64,000 bases of DNA from Candidatus Rifleibacteriota bacterium (GTDB taxonomy: Bacteria; Muiribacteriota; Ozemobacteria; Ozemobacterales; Ozemobacteraceae), in the NCBI GenBank assembly GCA_015233155.1, contig JADFYG010000016.1, positions 1 through 64,000 of the forward strand. Direction: 5' to 3'. The translations under genes and the position numbers were made by a program. The notes below the pieces were generated by a model. That model was not told where the DNA came from and did not search any database. It worked only from the letters and a program-made list of their open reading frames with translations. Shown piece after piece: positions 43,267 through 52,107 of this stretch (within the stretch, counting starts at the first letter, position 1; every line of letters begins with the position of its first letter).

Positions 43267-43276
43267 GAGAAGAACC

Positions 43277-43912
43277 ATGTTGCGACTCGTCGGCGTGAAT
43301 ATTCCTGATGATGTTGATGTTTTCAGTGGTCTGCGCATGATAAAAGGGCTGGAGACCAAACACAGCCGCAATAACATTGAGCGCGTTCTTACCAAAGCCG
43401 GTCTTTACACCAAGAAAATGGAAAAGTCCGGTAAGTTTGTAAAAGAGTATCCTAAAGTCGGCTCCCTCACCTGGAAAGAAAAAGCCCGGTTGATCGAGTT
43501 GCTTGAAATGCCTCGCGCGGTTCTTACCGGCATTCGCATGAGTCCCCGCAAGCTTCGTCTGGTTGCCGATGTCGTTCGCGGCAAGCATGTCGATATGGCT
43601 CTCGGTCTGCTCAAGTTCATGCCCCAGGCCGCCGCTCCTGTTCTTCACAAGTTGCTGAAGTCTGCTATCGCCAATGCCGGGAACAACCATCAGCTCAAGG
43701 CTGACGATTTATATGTCGCCAAGATCATGGTTGATGGTGGACCCACAATGCGTCGCTTTATGGCCCGTGCCCGCGGACGTGCCTGTCGGATTCGCAAGCG
43801 GACTTCCCAGGCAGTAATCGTTCTCCGTGAAAAGTTTGTTGCTCCGAAGAAGGTCAAGGGAACGGCAGAAGCCGCCACCAGCGTTGCCAACCCCAAAGAG
43901 GGAGGAAAGTAA
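43277..43912 (+). CDS. rplV: 50S ribosomal protein L22 with N-terminal S13-like domain
   Basis: 211 residues where ~110 is normal. Residues ~78-190 are a standard L22 (MPRAVLTGIRMSPRKLRLVA, PTMRRFMARARGRACRIRKR). The first ~77 residues resemble the N-terminal H2TH domain of S13. MLRLVGVNIPDD aligns without gaps to [12 protein letters not shown] of the S13 in this window, with ten identities in the first 24 positions by hand count. SLTWKEKARLIELLE matches the S13 'LTEEE..LR..IE' helix. The long form is real: GGAGAAG sits six bases before ATG 43277 and only 10 nt separate it from rpsS. The internal ATG 43508 has no Shine-Dalgarno. L22 lines the exit tunnel; the domain would project from its N-terminus. 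Confidence 0.95.
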   Translation: MLRLVGVNIPDDVDVFSGLRMIKGLETKHSRNNIERVLTKAGLYTKKMEKSGKFVKEYPKVGSLTWKEKARLIELLEMPRAVLTGIRMSPRKLRLVADVVRGKHVDMALGLLKFMPQAAAPVLHKLLKSAIANAGNNHQLKADDLYVAKIMVDGGPTMRRFMARARGRACRIRKRTSQAVIVLREKFVAPKKVKGTAEAATSVANPKEGGK

Positions 43913-43915
43913 GTC

Positions 43916-44599
43916 ATGGGTCAGAAAGTTAATCCTATCGGCATTCGGCTTGGCATTACCCGCACCTGGGATTCTCGTTGGTTCGCCAAGCGTGGCGAGT
44001 ACGCCGCGTTCCTTCATGAAGATGTCAAGCTTCGTGAATACATCGACAAAAAACAGTTCCGCCGCGAGGGCATCAGTCGGATCGAGATCGAACGCAAGTC
44101 AAACACTAAGGTCAAAATCACCATTCATACGGCCAAGCCCGGTGTCATAATCGGTCGTGGTGGCGAGCGTGTAGACTTGCTGAAGAAAGATCTTGAAAAG
44201 ATGACCGGGAAGGTTGTTTTCCTCGCCATCCAGGAAATCAAGCATCCGGACATGGATGCCAAGCTGATCGCCGAAAGCGTTGCAATGCAGCTTGAGAAGC
44301 GCATTTCACATCGTCGCGCCATGAAGCAGACGATCGGGCGTGCTCTTCGCGCTGGAGCCGGTGGAATCAAGGTTACTTGTTCGGGCCGTCTCGGTGGCGC
44401 CGAAATCAGCCGTTGCGAGTGGCAGCGCGAGGGTCGCGTTCCTTTGCACACACTGCGTGCTGATATCGACTTCGCGAAGGAAACTGCCAATACCACCTTC
44501 GGGTGTGTCGGGATCAAAGTGTGGGTCTTCAAGGGTGAAAAGATCGGCAAGGCCGCTCTGACCGAAGAAGCTCCTGCAGCCCGCCAGAATACCTTCTGA
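43916..44599 (+). CDS. rpsC: 30S ribosomal protein S3
   Basis: 227 residues: [20 protein letters not shown], a KH domain with the [10 protein letters not shown] loop, and the C-terminal domain ([27 protein letters not shown]). It forms the mRNA entry channel helicase with S4 and S5. Three bases separate it from rplV. Normal length. Confidence 0.97.
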   Translation: MGQKVNPIGIRLGITRTWDSRWFAKRGEYAAFLHEDVKLREYIDKKQFRREGISRIEIERKSNTKVKITIHTAKPGVIIGRGGERVDLLKKDLEKMTGKVVFLAIQEIKHPDMDAKLIAESVAMQLEKRISHRRAMKQTIGRALRAGAGGIKVTCSGRLGGAEISRCEWQREGRVPLHTLRADIDFAKETANTTFGCVGIKVWVFKGEKIGKAALTEEAPAARQNTF

Positions 44600-44624
44600 G
44601 AAAGGTTGAAAGGAGAAACGTGGT

Positions 44625-45035
44625 ATGATGATACCCGCAAGAACAAAATATCGTAAACAGCAGCGCGGTCGAATGCGCGGTCTGTCCAAGGGCGGGAAGT
44701 ACCTGGCCTTCGGCACATATGGTCTTCAGGCTATGGAGTGCTGTTGGATGACCGCTAATCAGATCGAGTCCGCCCGTAAGGTTATTACTCGTACAGTAAA
44801 ACGCCTTGGAAAAATGTGGATTAGAGTTTTTCCGGACAAGCCTGTTTCTAAGAAACCTCTTGAAACACGCATGGGAAAAGGAAAAGGTGCCCCTGAATTT
44901 TGGGTTGCCGTCGTAAAGCCTGGTCGTGTCCTGTTCGAGTTGGAAGGCGTTCCTGAAGACATTGCTATCGAGTCGCTTACCCAGGCTGGGTTCAAGCTCC
45001 CGATTCGTACGCAAGTCATCGGTGGACGGCAGTAG
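44625..45035 (+). CDS. rplP: 50S ribosomal protein L16
   Basis: 136 residues starting [19 protein letters not shown]; the first of the two ATGs has AAGGAG nine bases upstream. The core includes [19 protein letters not shown]. It helps place the A-site tRNA and is needed for late 50S assembly. Ordinary. Confidence 0.96.
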   Translation: MMIPARTKYRKQQRGRMRGLSKGGKYLAFGTYGLQAMECCWMTANQIESARKVITRTVKRLGKMWIRVFPDKPVSKKPLETRMGKGKGAPEFWVAVVKPGRVLFELEGVPEDIAIESLTQAGFKLPIRTQVIGGRQ

Positions 45036-45054
45036 GGTGGAGGAATAAGATTCC

Positions 45055-45690
45055 ATGAAAAATCGTGAAAATTTTACTGAACTGAACGAGACGGAGTTGG
45101 AAGACAAGTACCGTCATTTCAAGGAAGAGTTGTTCAATCTGCGCTTTCAGGTAGTCACTGGCCAGTTGGCGAATCCCTCGCGAATTTCTCTTGTCAAGAA
45201 AAATATTGCCCGGGTTCGCACGCAGATCAATAAAATCCAGAAGGGTCGCGTTCGTGAGCAGCTCAAGGCTGAGTACACCACCATGATCACTTCTAAAGGC
45301 ATTGATCCGATGCGTGTACCTTTGAAAGATCGCCTGAGCATGCTTAAAGCGCAGCTTTCAACTAAAGCGCAGAAGGTTCGCCGCGAAATTCGCTCCGAGC
45401 TCGACGGCAAAATGAGCGAACTGCTTAAGTCCATTCGCCACCAGATTTCCGAGAAGTTGAAAAAAGATAATGGTGGCAAGGAAGAGACTGCATTACGTGC
45501 TGCATCCAAGCGGTTGCGTGATCCCAAGTTTCAGGTCAGGAAGAAGTTCCTTGACAAATTGTCTGGGATGGGATTAAATGAAGCCTCTCAAATCAAGTCT
45601 CTCAAGGATGCCAAGCGGGCCAAACTGAGCGACCTGGAAATGATTCGTACCCTTCAGCTCGAACTGACCTTCAGTCGGCTGCCGTTTTAA
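45055..45690 (+). CDS. rpmC: 50S ribosomal protein L29 with long C-terminal helical extension
   Basis: 211 residues, about three times the usual 60-70. Residues ~1-65 are a complete L29 (LNETELEDKYRHFKEELFNL, RFQVVTGQLANPSRI, KKNIARVRTQINK). The remaining ~145 residues are lysine/arginine- and glutamate-rich and predicted helical (LKAQLSTKAQKVRREIRSEL, MSELLKSIRHQISEKLKKD, LSGMGLNEASQIKSLKD, ending LELTFSRLPF). I recognise no domain there. L29 sits beside the tunnel exit next to L23, so the extension would lie near nascent chains, SRP or translocon. No frameshift or internal stop joins the parts. rpsQ follows after 16 nt. Confidence 0.93.
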   Translation: MKNRENFTELNETELEDKYRHFKEELFNLRFQVVTGQLANPSRISLVKKNIARVRTQINKIQKGRVREQLKAEYTTMITSKGIDPMRVPLKDRLSMLKAQLSTKAQKVRREIRSELDGKMSELLKSIRHQISEKLKKDNGGKEETALRAASKRLRDPKFQVRKKFLDKLSGMGLNEASQIKSLKDAKRAKLSDLEMIRTLQLELTFSRLPF

Positions 45691-45706
45691 GTAGCAGGAG
45701 AAGACC

Positions 45707-46024
45707 ATGGAAACGCAGAAAACTCATCGCCGCAGCCGTGTCGGTCGTGTTATTACCGACAATACGATGCAGACCATCAAGGTTCGCCTCGAGGGAATCG
45801 TACAACATCCCCGGTACAAGAAATATATCAAGCGCTTTACAACTTTCGTGGTACACGATCCGAATGAAGAGTGCCATGTCGGTGATAAGGTGCGTATTGA
45901 AGAGTGTCGGCCAGTCAGTAAAACCAAGCACTGGATCGTTCGCGAGGTTTTGGAACGCGGAAATGCCCAAGCCGTTGAAATGATCAAGGAGAAGAACGAT
46001 GATTCGTCAGGAATCAACTCTTAA
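45707..46024 (+). CDS. rpsQ: 30S ribosomal protein S17
   Basis: 105 residues with an OB-fold ([55 protein letters not shown]). The C-terminal ~20 residues run into the next gene: rplN starts 26 bases before the rpsQ stop, and the rplN ribosome-binding site AAGGAG lies inside rpsQ. Confidence 0.96.
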   Translation: METQKTHRRSRVGRVITDNTMQTIKVRLEGIVQHPRYKKYIKRFTTFVVHDPNEECHVGDKVRIEECRPVSKTKHWIVREVLERGNAQAVEMIKEKNDDSSGINS

Positions 46025-46367
46025 AGTAGCTGATAACACCGGAGCCAAGCGGCTGCTTTGTATTCGTGTCATGGGCGGCAGCAAGCGCACTTTCGGCGGA
46101 ATAGGCGATATCATCATTGCCTCTGTAAAGGATGCCATTCCTGACGGCACCGTGAAGAGGAAAGATGTGGTACGCGCTGTTATCGTGCGAACAAAAAAGG
46201 AAAACCGGCGCCCGGATGGAAGCTATATTCGGTTCGATGACAATGCAGCCGTTATCATCGCCCCGGACAACAACCCAAAGGGTACTCGCATTTTCGGGCC
46301 TGTTGCCAGGGAACTTCGTGAGATGCAGTTCATGAAGATCGTTTCCTTGGCTCCAGAAGTTCTGTGA
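45999..46367 (+). CDS. rplN: 50S ribosomal protein L14
   Basis: 122 residues beginning [19 protein letters not shown], with [20 protein letters not shown] and [19 protein letters not shown]. Part of intersubunit bridges B5/B8 and the docking site of RsfS. Starts inside rpsQ (26-bp overlap in another frame). Confidence 0.97.
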   Translation: MIRQESTLKVADNTGAKRLLCIRVMGGSKRTFGGIGDIIIASVKDAIPDGTVKRKDVVRAVIVRTKKENRRPDGSYIRFDDNAAVIIAPDNNPKGTRIFGPVARELREMQFMKIVSLAPEVL

Positions 46368-46383
46368 TCAAGGAGTCGGAACA

Positions 46384-46737
46384 ATGTTGAAGACAGTTAA
46401 GGCCCGTCGGGCCGTTGAAAAGCCCCATATCAAGAAAGATGACACGGTCATAGTCATCGCCGGTGACGACACGAAGAAAAAGGGTCGCGTCCTGCAGGTT
46501 CTTCGCTTGAAGGGCATGGTAGTGGTTGAGGGCGTTAACTATGTGAAGCGCCATCAAAAGCCCAGCAAGAAGATCGGCCGGGGCGGCATTGTCCAGAAGG
46601 AAGGGCCGATCGCGATTTCGCGTGTGGCTCTGTTCTGTGGAAAGTGCAACAGCAATACCCGGGCGAAGTTCGTTTCTCATGAGACTGAGGTTTCTCGCGT
46701 TTGCAAAGAATGCAATGAGCCTATCGGCCGCAAGTAA
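46384..46737 (+). CDS. rplX: 50S ribosomal protein L24
   Basis: 117 residues: a KOW domain ([20 protein letters not shown]), then a C-terminal CGKC...CKEC arrangement (CxxC-x18-CxxC) typical of zinc-ribbon L24 variants. An assembly initiator at the tunnel exit. 16 nt after rplN. Confidence 0.95.
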   Translation: MLKTVKARRAVEKPHIKKDDTVIVIAGDDTKKKGRVLQVLRLKGMVVVEGVNYVKRHQKPSKKIGRGGIVQKEGPIAISRVALFCGKCNSNTRAKFVSHETEVSRVCKECNEPIGRK

Positions 46738-46771
46738 CCCCGATTTATATTAAGATTAAGGAGATTTCGGC

Positions 46772-47347
46772 ATGGCGAGTGGAAAACAAAAATCTCTTCC
46801 AAGGCTGAAAGAGAAGTACCAGAAGGAAGTCATCGGTAAGATGAAAGAAGTCTTTCATTATACTAATCCTATGGCTATCCCCAAGGTCTCAAAGGTTGTT
46901 CTCAATATGGGCGTGGGTGCTGCCACCCAGAACAGCAAACTTCTCGACAGCGCGGTTGCTGAGCTACAGATGATTTCGGGTCAGAAGCCCATCATCACCC
47001 GGGCTCGCAAATCCATTTCAAATTTCAAACTGCGTGAAGGCGTTGCTATCGGTACCACGGTTACCTTGCGTGGCGATCGGGCCTTTTATTTCCTGGACAA
47101 GCTGTTCAATATTGTTGTTCCACGTATCCGCGACTTCCGGGGCTTGTCTCCAAAATCGTTTGATGGACGCGGTAACTACAGTCTCGGGCTCCAGGAACAA
47201 CTGGTGTTCCCAGAGATCAAGTATGACAACGTAGATAAGGTGCAGGGCATGAATATCACTATCGTGACCACTGCCCGCACTGACGGTGAAGCCCGTGAGC
47301 TTCTCGCTTTCATGGGCATGCCGTTCCGCAAAGCCCAGCAAAAATAG
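46772..47347 (+). CDS. rplE: 50S ribosomal protein L5
   Basis: 191 residues with [38 protein letters not shown] and [18 protein letters not shown]. Binds 5S rRNA and contacts P-site tRNA and S13. A short N-terminal leader ([19 protein letters not shown]) is within family range. AAGGAG lies before the start. Confidence 0.97.
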   Translation: MASGKQKSLPRLKEKYQKEVIGKMKEVFHYTNPMAIPKVSKVVLNMGVGAATQNSKLLDSAVAELQMISGQKPIITRARKSISNFKLREGVAIGTTVTLRGDRAFYFLDKLFNIVVPRIRDFRGLSPKSFDGRGNYSLGLQEQLVFPEIKYDNVDKVQGMNITIVTTARTDGEARELLAFMGMPFRKAQQK

Positions 47348-47360
47348 GTAAGGAGTCGAT

Positions 47361-47546
47361 ATGGCCAAGACAGCTTTAATCCAGAAGTGGCTTCGTCCAC
47401 CCAAATTTTCTGTTCAGCGATATAATCGCTGTAATATCTGTGGCCGTCCTCGCGGCTACATGCGTGATTTCCAAATGTGTCGCATTTGTTTCCGGATGCT
47501 TGCTTCTCGTGGGCAAATACCCGGTGTGACCAAGTCGAGCTGGTAA
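47361..47546 (+). CDS. rpsN: 30S ribosomal protein S14, zinc-binding (type Z)
   Basis: 61 residues. The short zinc-binding form has all four cysteines in [11 protein letters not shown] and [12 protein letters not shown]. Starts [24 protein letters not shown] lies eight bases upstream. Position between rplE and rpsH is canonical. Confidence 0.96.
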   Translation: MAKTALIQKWLRPPKFSVQRYNRCNICGRPRGYMRDFQMCRICFRMLASRGQIPGVTKSSW

Positions 47547-47558
47547 GGAGAACCTAAT

Positions 47559-47957
47559 ATGTGTATGACTGATCCAATTGCTGACATGGTCACAAGAATC
47601 CGCAATGCTAATCAGGTTAGACATGAGAGCGTCGAGATGCCTTCATCCAAGATGAAGATCGAGATCGCCAAGATCCTGAAGCGTGAAGGATACATACGTG
47701 ATTTTCGTTATTACAAATTTCAGAACAAGTTTAACCTGAAGATATTCCTGAAGTTCGGTGAGAAACAGCTCCGGGTTGTCTCAGGACTCAAGCGCATCTC
47801 CAAGCCAGGCCGGCGTGTGTATTCCGGCAAGGATGAACTTCCCAAGGTTCTGGGAGGATTGGGCGTTGCTATTCTTACCACGTCTAAGGGAATCATGACC
47901 GACAAGGAAGCCAAGAAGGCTGGCGTCGGTGGTGAAATTCTCTGCCACGTGTGGTAG
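47559..47957 (+). CDS. rpsH: 30S ribosomal protein S8
   Basis: 132 residues: [32 protein letters not shown] and the C-terminal [20 protein letters not shown]. Binds the central domain of 16S rRNA and in E. coli represses the spc operon. A second ATG two codons in (47565) is the alternative start. Confidence 0.97.
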   Translation: MCMTDPIADMVTRIRNANQVRHESVEMPSSKMKIEIAKILKREGYIRDFRYYKFQNKFNLKIFLKFGEKQLRVVSGLKRISKPGRRVYSGKDELPKVLGGLGVAILTTSKGIMTDKEAKKAGVGGEILCHVW

Positions 47958-47978
47958 TCCGACAAGGAGAAGAAATCC

Positions 47979-48521
47979 ATGTCTCGCATCGGAAGAAAAC
48001 CAATAATTGTTCCTAAGGGCGTTGATGTCAATGTCAACGGCCATGTCGTTTCAGTCAAGGGTCCCCAGGGAACCATGAAATATGAGATGGCTCCTGAGGT
48101 AAAACTCACTCGGAGTGGTGATCACCTGACTTGTGATATCGGCGATTCTACGGAAAAGCGTGTTCGCAGCCTTTTCGGATTGGTACGTTCTCTTGTTGCA
48201 AATATGGTGACCGGCGTTTCTCAGGGCTGGCATCGGCAACTCGAAATCGTAGGGATCGGTTACAAGGCCAAGCAGGAAGGCGCCAAAGTCGTATTCAACG
48301 TTGGTTATTCGCACTCGGTTACATTCGAGGCTCCTAAGGGCGTTGCCCTCAAGGTTGAAGGCACGAATAAAGTAGTCGTGAGCGGCATTGACAAGCAGGC
48401 TGTCGGACAGGTTGCTGCTGACATTCGCGCAATCAAGCCACCGGAGCATTATAAAGGCACCGGTATCCGGTATGCGGGCGAAAAGGTTCGCATCAAGGAA
48501 GGTAAGAAGCTGGCTGCCTAA
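47979..48521 (+). CDS. rplF: 50S ribosomal protein L6
   Basis: 180 residues with two repeated L6 folds, starting MSRIGRKPIIVPKGVDVNV and containing GIGYKAKQEG and the signature KPPEHYKGTGIRYAGEKVR. AAGGAGAAG precedes the ATG. Normal. Confidence 0.97.
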   Translation: MSRIGRKPIIVPKGVDVNVNGHVVSVKGPQGTMKYEMAPEVKLTRSGDHLTCDIGDSTEKRVRSLFGLVRSLVANMVTGVSQGWHRQLEIVGIGYKAKQEGAKVVFNVGYSHSVTFEAPKGVALKVEGTNKVVVSGIDKQAVGQVAADIRAIKPPEHYKGTGIRYAGEKVRIKEGKKLAA

Positions 48522-48550
48522 TAAAGGCGACAGACTGACGGAGAACTGAC

Positions 48551-48919
48551 ATGAGCATTAGTAATGTAAAATCGAAACAGCGTGTTAAGCGGCATGATCG
48601 CAGTCGCTTTTACCTCTCTGGTTCCACTGAACGGCCTCGTTTGGCTGTTTATCGGAGCCACAATCACATCTACGCACAGATTATAGATGACGACAAAGGT
48701 GTTACCCTGGTTGCCGCTTCTTCCAACGAGAAAGAGATGCGCGAAGCCAAGGTCGACGGTGGAAACAAGGGCGGTGCCAAGATCGTAGGCACAGCGGTTG
48801 CCAAACGTGCTCTTGCAAAGGGCATCAGTCTGGTTGTATTCGACCGCGGCGGTTTTCGCTACCATGGCCGGATCAAAGAACTGGCCGACGGAGCCCGCGA
48901 GGGCGGGTTGAAATTTTAG
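48551..48919 (+). CDS. rplR: 50S ribosomal protein L18
   Basis: 122 residues: [39 protein letters not shown] and [20 protein letters not shown]. Binds 5S rRNA with L5. Canonical position. Confidence 0.97.
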   Translation: MSISNVKSKQRVKRHDRSRFYLSGSTERPRLAVYRSHNHIYAQIIDDDKGVTLVAASSNEKEMREAKVDGGNKGGAKIVGTAVAKRALAKGISLVVFDRGGFRYHGRIKELADGAREGGLKF

Positions 48920-48931
48920 GAGGAACGGACC

Positions 48932-49477
48932 ATGGCAGAACCACGGAGCGATAATCGGCGCGAAGGGCGTCGACGTGACAACCGCGAGCAGGTTGAAAGT
49001 GAATTCACTGAAAAGATAATCGCGGTGAATCGCGTAAGCAAAACCGTTAAGGGCGGCCGGCATTTCGGCTTCTCTGTCCTAGTGTGCGTAGGCGATGGCA
49101 AAGGTCGGATAGGCGTTGCGCTCGGCAAGGCCAAAGCCGTTCCGGATGCGGTTCGCAAGGGACTTGAAAAGGCCAAGAAGTCTTTGGTCACAATTCCGCT
49201 GCATAAAGCTACAATCACTCATCCTTTTATCGGAAAGTTTGGAGCAACTTCGGTCTTCGTGCAGCCGGCCAGCCCCGGAACCGGCGTTATCGCCGGCGGC
49301 GCTGTTCGAGCTATTTTCGAGGCCCTTGGTGTGAAGGACGTACTTTCGAAGCGCATCGGGTCAAACAACCCGGTTAACGTGGCAAAAGCCACGATGAATG
49401 CCCTTAAGCGAATGCGCAGTGTGGCCGATGTCGCGAAAACTCGTGGCGTCACCCCACAGCAAGTTCTGCAGGGTTAA
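48932..49477 (+). CDS. rpsE: 30S ribosomal protein S5
   Basis: 181 residues with an N-terminal basic leader (AEPRSDNRREGRRRDNREQ), slightly longer than usual. Then follow VNRVSKTVKGGRHFGFSVLV, the spectinomycin-site loop region and RTRGVTPQQ-like C-terminus. Part of the mRNA entry tunnel with S3 and S4. TAGGAGG lies just before the start. Confidence 0.97.
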   Translation: MAEPRSDNRREGRRRDNREQVESEFTEKIIAVNRVSKTVKGGRHFGFSVLVCVGDGKGRIGVALGKAKAVPDAVRKGLEKAKKSLVTIPLHKATITHPFIGKFGATSVFVQPASPGTGVIAGGAVRAIFEALGVKDVLSKRIGSNNPVNVAKATMNALKRMRSVADVAKTRGVTPQQVLQG

Positions 49478-49491
49478 CGGGAGACATGCCA

Positions 49492-49671
49492 ATGGAAGGC
49501 AAGAAAGTCACCATCAAGCTGATCAAGAGTCCGATCGGGGCCACGGTTCGTCAGAAAACGACGATCAGAACCCTCGGTTTTAGACACCTCCAGCAGGAGA
49601 TCGTTCATACTTCCACCCCCGCGATTCTCGGTATGATCGAGAAGGTTGGGCGTTGGCTGGAAGTCAAGTAA
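49492..49671 (+). CDS. rpmD: 50S ribosomal protein L30
   Basis: I chose ATG 49492 (MEGKKVTIKLIKSPIG) because GGGAG is eight bases upstream; ATG 49486 would leave only two. 59 residues with RQKTTIRTLGFRHLQQEIVH, the L30 signature. Stop is 13 nt before rplO. Confidence 0.94.
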   Translation: MEGKKVTIKLIKSPIGATVRQKTTIRTLGFRHLQQEIVHTSTPAILGMIEKVGRWLEVK

Positions 49672-49684
49672 GGAGTCGACCAAA

Positions 49685-50131
49685 ATGATGAATCTTGGAA
49701 ATTTAAAAAAGGCCACCGGTTCGACCCATCGCACCAAGCGCATTGGTCGCGGTAAGGGCTCCGGACATGGTAATCAGTCCACACGAGGCGGCAAGGGCCA
49801 GACGGCCCGCTCCGGCAAGCCTCATCCATATCTCGGGTTCGAAGGCGGCCAGATGCGTCTGGTTCGCATTATGCCCAAGCGTGGGTTCATTTCGCCTCAT
49901 CGCGTTGAATATACGCCCGTCAACCTGGCGGAGTTCGATATTTTTGACGCCAATACAGTGGTGACTCCTGAAGTAATGAAAGAAAAGGGACTCATCAAAT
50001 CACTTGGCAAGCTGGTAAAAGTTCTGGCCCGTGGGGAAATCTCCAAATCGCTTACCATCCGTGCACATCGTTTTTCCGAATCCGCCCAGGCGAAGATCGA
50101 GAAAGCCGGTGGCAAGGTGGAGGTGATCTAG
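49685..50131 (+). CDS. rplO: 50S ribosomal protein L15
   Basis: Start ATG 49685 (MMNLGNLKKATGSTHRTKR) with AAGGAG eight bases upstream; the frame is open further 5' into rpmD but L15 begins here. 148 residues with GRGKGSGHGNQSTRGGKGQ and GFEGGQMRLVRIMPKRGF. Its 3' end carries GGAGGTGAT, the ribosome-binding site for secY. Confidence 0.96.
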   Translation: MMNLGNLKKATGSTHRTKRIGRGKGSGHGNQSTRGGKGQTARSGKPHPYLGFEGGQMRLVRIMPKRGFISPHRVEYTPVNLAEFDIFDANTVVTPEVMKEKGLIKSLGKLVKVLARGEISKSLTIRAHRFSESAQAKIEKAGGKVEVI

Positions 50132-51439
50132 GTGTTTCAAAGTCTCGCCAACTCGATGAAGATTCCGGAGCTACGGAACAGGATCCTCTTCACTTTGGGG
50201 ATGATCGTGGTTTTCCGCATCGGCACCCATATTCCGACCCCTGGAGTGGATGCCAAGCTCCTGACCCAGAATCTCCCGAATTCTGAACTTTTCAGTTTTC
50301 TGAATATGTTCTCTGGCGGCGCTCTGCGCCGTTTTTCGGTATTTGCTCTGGGTATCGCTCCATACATTAATGCGTCGATCATCATGCAGCTGCTTGTTTA
50401 TGTCATTCCTTACCTCGAACACCTTGCCAAGGAAGAGGGTGAGGAAGGCCGCAAGATGATCAGTCAGTATACCCGATACGGAACCGTTCTGATAGGTGCT
50501 TTGCAGGCTTTCGGTATCAGCTTCATGCTTGAGCGGTATCAGGTCGTCTCCAACCCGGGATTTGCCTTTAAGATAATGGCAGTTATGACGCTCACGGCAG
50601 GAACGGCCTTCATCATGTGGTTGGGTGAGCAGATGACAGCTCGCGGTATCGGAAACGGGATTTCGATTCTGATTACGGCCGGAATTCTTGCCTCGCTTCC
50701 TGAGGCGATCGTTCATCAGGTCGCTCTTCTCTCCGGTAATGCCGGCGACGTTATCAAGACACTTTTCCTGATCATCATTATCGTAGCAGTGGTAATGGCT
50801 GTTGTTACGGTTCAGGATGGTGTTCGCAAGATCCCGGTTCAGTATGCGAAGCGGGTCGTTGGACGTCGGGTATACGGCGGGCAGAATACCTTCATCCCTT
50901 TGAGAGTGAATCAGGCGGGTGTCATACCGGTCATTTTTGCCTCGTCGATTCTCCTCTTTCCATCAATGGTAGCCAACTGGTTGCAGAGCCTTGATGCGCT
51001 TCAAGGGGTTGTTTCTAATCCTGTCATCTTTTTCCTGCTGAATATATTCAATTACAACAGCATATCGTATATATTCATATACGCTCTTCTGATCGTGTTT
51101 TTCACATACTTCTATACGGCCATTACTTTCAACGTCCAGGATCTCTCGGACAACATGAAAAAATATGGCGGTTTCATTCCTGGTATTCGTGCCGGGCGCC
51201 CCACCGTTGATTATCTCGAACGGACACTTTCACGTGTTACGTTGGCTGGTGGTGTGTTTCTTGCCATAGTGGCGGTTATTCCGAACTTTCTGATGAAGTT
51301 TATGAACGTGCAGTTCTATTTTGGTGGCACCGCCTTGTTGATCGTAGTCGGTGTAGCCATGGATACTATGCGTCAGCTTGAGTCGCACCTTGTGACCCGG
51401 CACTATGAAGGCTTCATGAAAAAGAAGGGTTTGCGGTGA
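50132..51439 (+). CDS. secY: Protein translocase channel SecY
   Basis: The central pore of the Sec translocon. Starts at GTG directly after the rplO stop; a GGAGGTGAT ribosome-binding site overlaps the end of rplO. 435 residues with ten membrane helices. It has the plug/TM2 region GALRRFSVFALGIAPYINAS, the cytoplasmic loops with KRVVGRRVYGGQ and GIRAGRPT, and VGVAMDTMRQLESHLVTRHY near the end. It overlaps adk by four bases (GTGA). Confidence 0.98.
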   Translation: MFQSLANSMKIPELRNRILFTLGMIVVFRIGTHIPTPGVDAKLLTQNLPNSELFSFLNMFSGGALRRFSVFALGIAPYINASIIMQLLVYVIPYLEHLAKEEGEEGRKMISQYTRYGTVLIGALQAFGISFMLERYQVVSNPGFAFKIMAVMTLTAGTAFIMWLGEQMTARGIGNGISILITAGILASLPEAIVHQVALLSGNAGDVIKTLFLIIIIVAVVMAVVTVQDGVRKIPVQYAKRVVGRRVYGGQNTFIPLRVNQAGVIPVIFASSILLFPSMVANWLQSLDALQGVVSNPVIFFLLNIFNYNSISYIFIYALLIVFFTYFYTAITFNVQDLSDNMKKYGGFIPGIRAGRPTVDYLERTLSRVTLAGGVFLAIVAVIPNFLMKFMNVQFYFGGTALLIVVGVAMDTMRQLESHLVTRHYEGFMKKKGLR

Positions 51440-52107
51440 GTAAGCGCGTTCCGAATCTTATTCTCCTGGGGCCTCCAGGGGCGGGCAAAGGCACACAGGC
51501 CAAAATGCTCGTTGATCGTTACCGGATTCCCCAGCTCTCAACCGGAGATATGTTGCGTGCAGCTATAGCCTCTGCGAGTGAGCTTGGGAAGACGGTTCAG
51601 TCATATGTGACCTCCGGAGGTCTTGTTCCCGATGAATTGGTTCTGTCTGTCCTGAGGGAGCGCATCGCTGCACCTGATTGCAGTGCAGGGTATATCCTTG
51701 ACGGATTCCCTCGAACTGTAGGCCAGGCCGAATCTCTAGAGAAATTGTTGATTGAGCGTGGTTCTCCGCTTGCCGCGGTTTTGTCGATTACCGTTCCTGA
51801 TCAGGAATTGATTGATCGCCTGACTGGCCGGCGGATTTGTACTAAATGTTCTTCGAGCTTTCATCTGCTGTTTTCGGCTCCGAAAGTTGCGGATGTTTGT
51901 GACCACTGTGGTGCTGCGCTTTATCAGCGTAAGGACGACAGTCGTGAAGTCATTACTAATCGCCTGAAAGTTTATCACGAGCAAACCGCGCCCCTGATCA
52001 AGTTCTACCAGGAGCGTAAACTTCTTCATACCGTTGAAGGAAGAGGTAAGATTGAGATGATTTTCGGCGCGGTTTGTGATATTATGGATGGTCTTACCAG
52101 ATCTTGA
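51436..52107 (+). CDS. adk: Adenylate kinase, zinc-lid type
   Basis: Catalyses ATP + AMP = 2 ADP. Starts at GTG overlapping the secY stop. 223 residues: P-loop LGPPGAGKGTQA, LSTGDMLRAAI, ILDGFPRTVGQAE, and a lid with four cysteines (CTKC ... CDHC) for a structural zinc. The lid DSREVITNRLKVYHEQTAPL is intact. map starts at a TTG overlapping its stop. Confidence 0.97.
   Translation: MSKRVPNLILLGPPGAGKGTQAKMLVDRYRIPQLSTGDMLRAAIASASELGKTVQSYVTSGGLVPDELVLSVLRERIAAPDCSAGYILDGFPRTVGQAESLEKLLIERGSPLAAVLSITVPDQELIDRLTGRRICTKCSSSFHLLFSAPKVADVCDHCGAALYQRKDDSREVITNRLKVYHEQTAPLIKFYQERKLLHTVEGRGKIEMIFGAVCDIMDGLTRS

Noticed and set aside
43508-43912. Standard-length rplV starting at internal ATG 43508
   Set aside because: No Shine-Dalgarno before it, and it would leave a 240-bp gap with an open, S13-like frame inside an otherwise compact operon.
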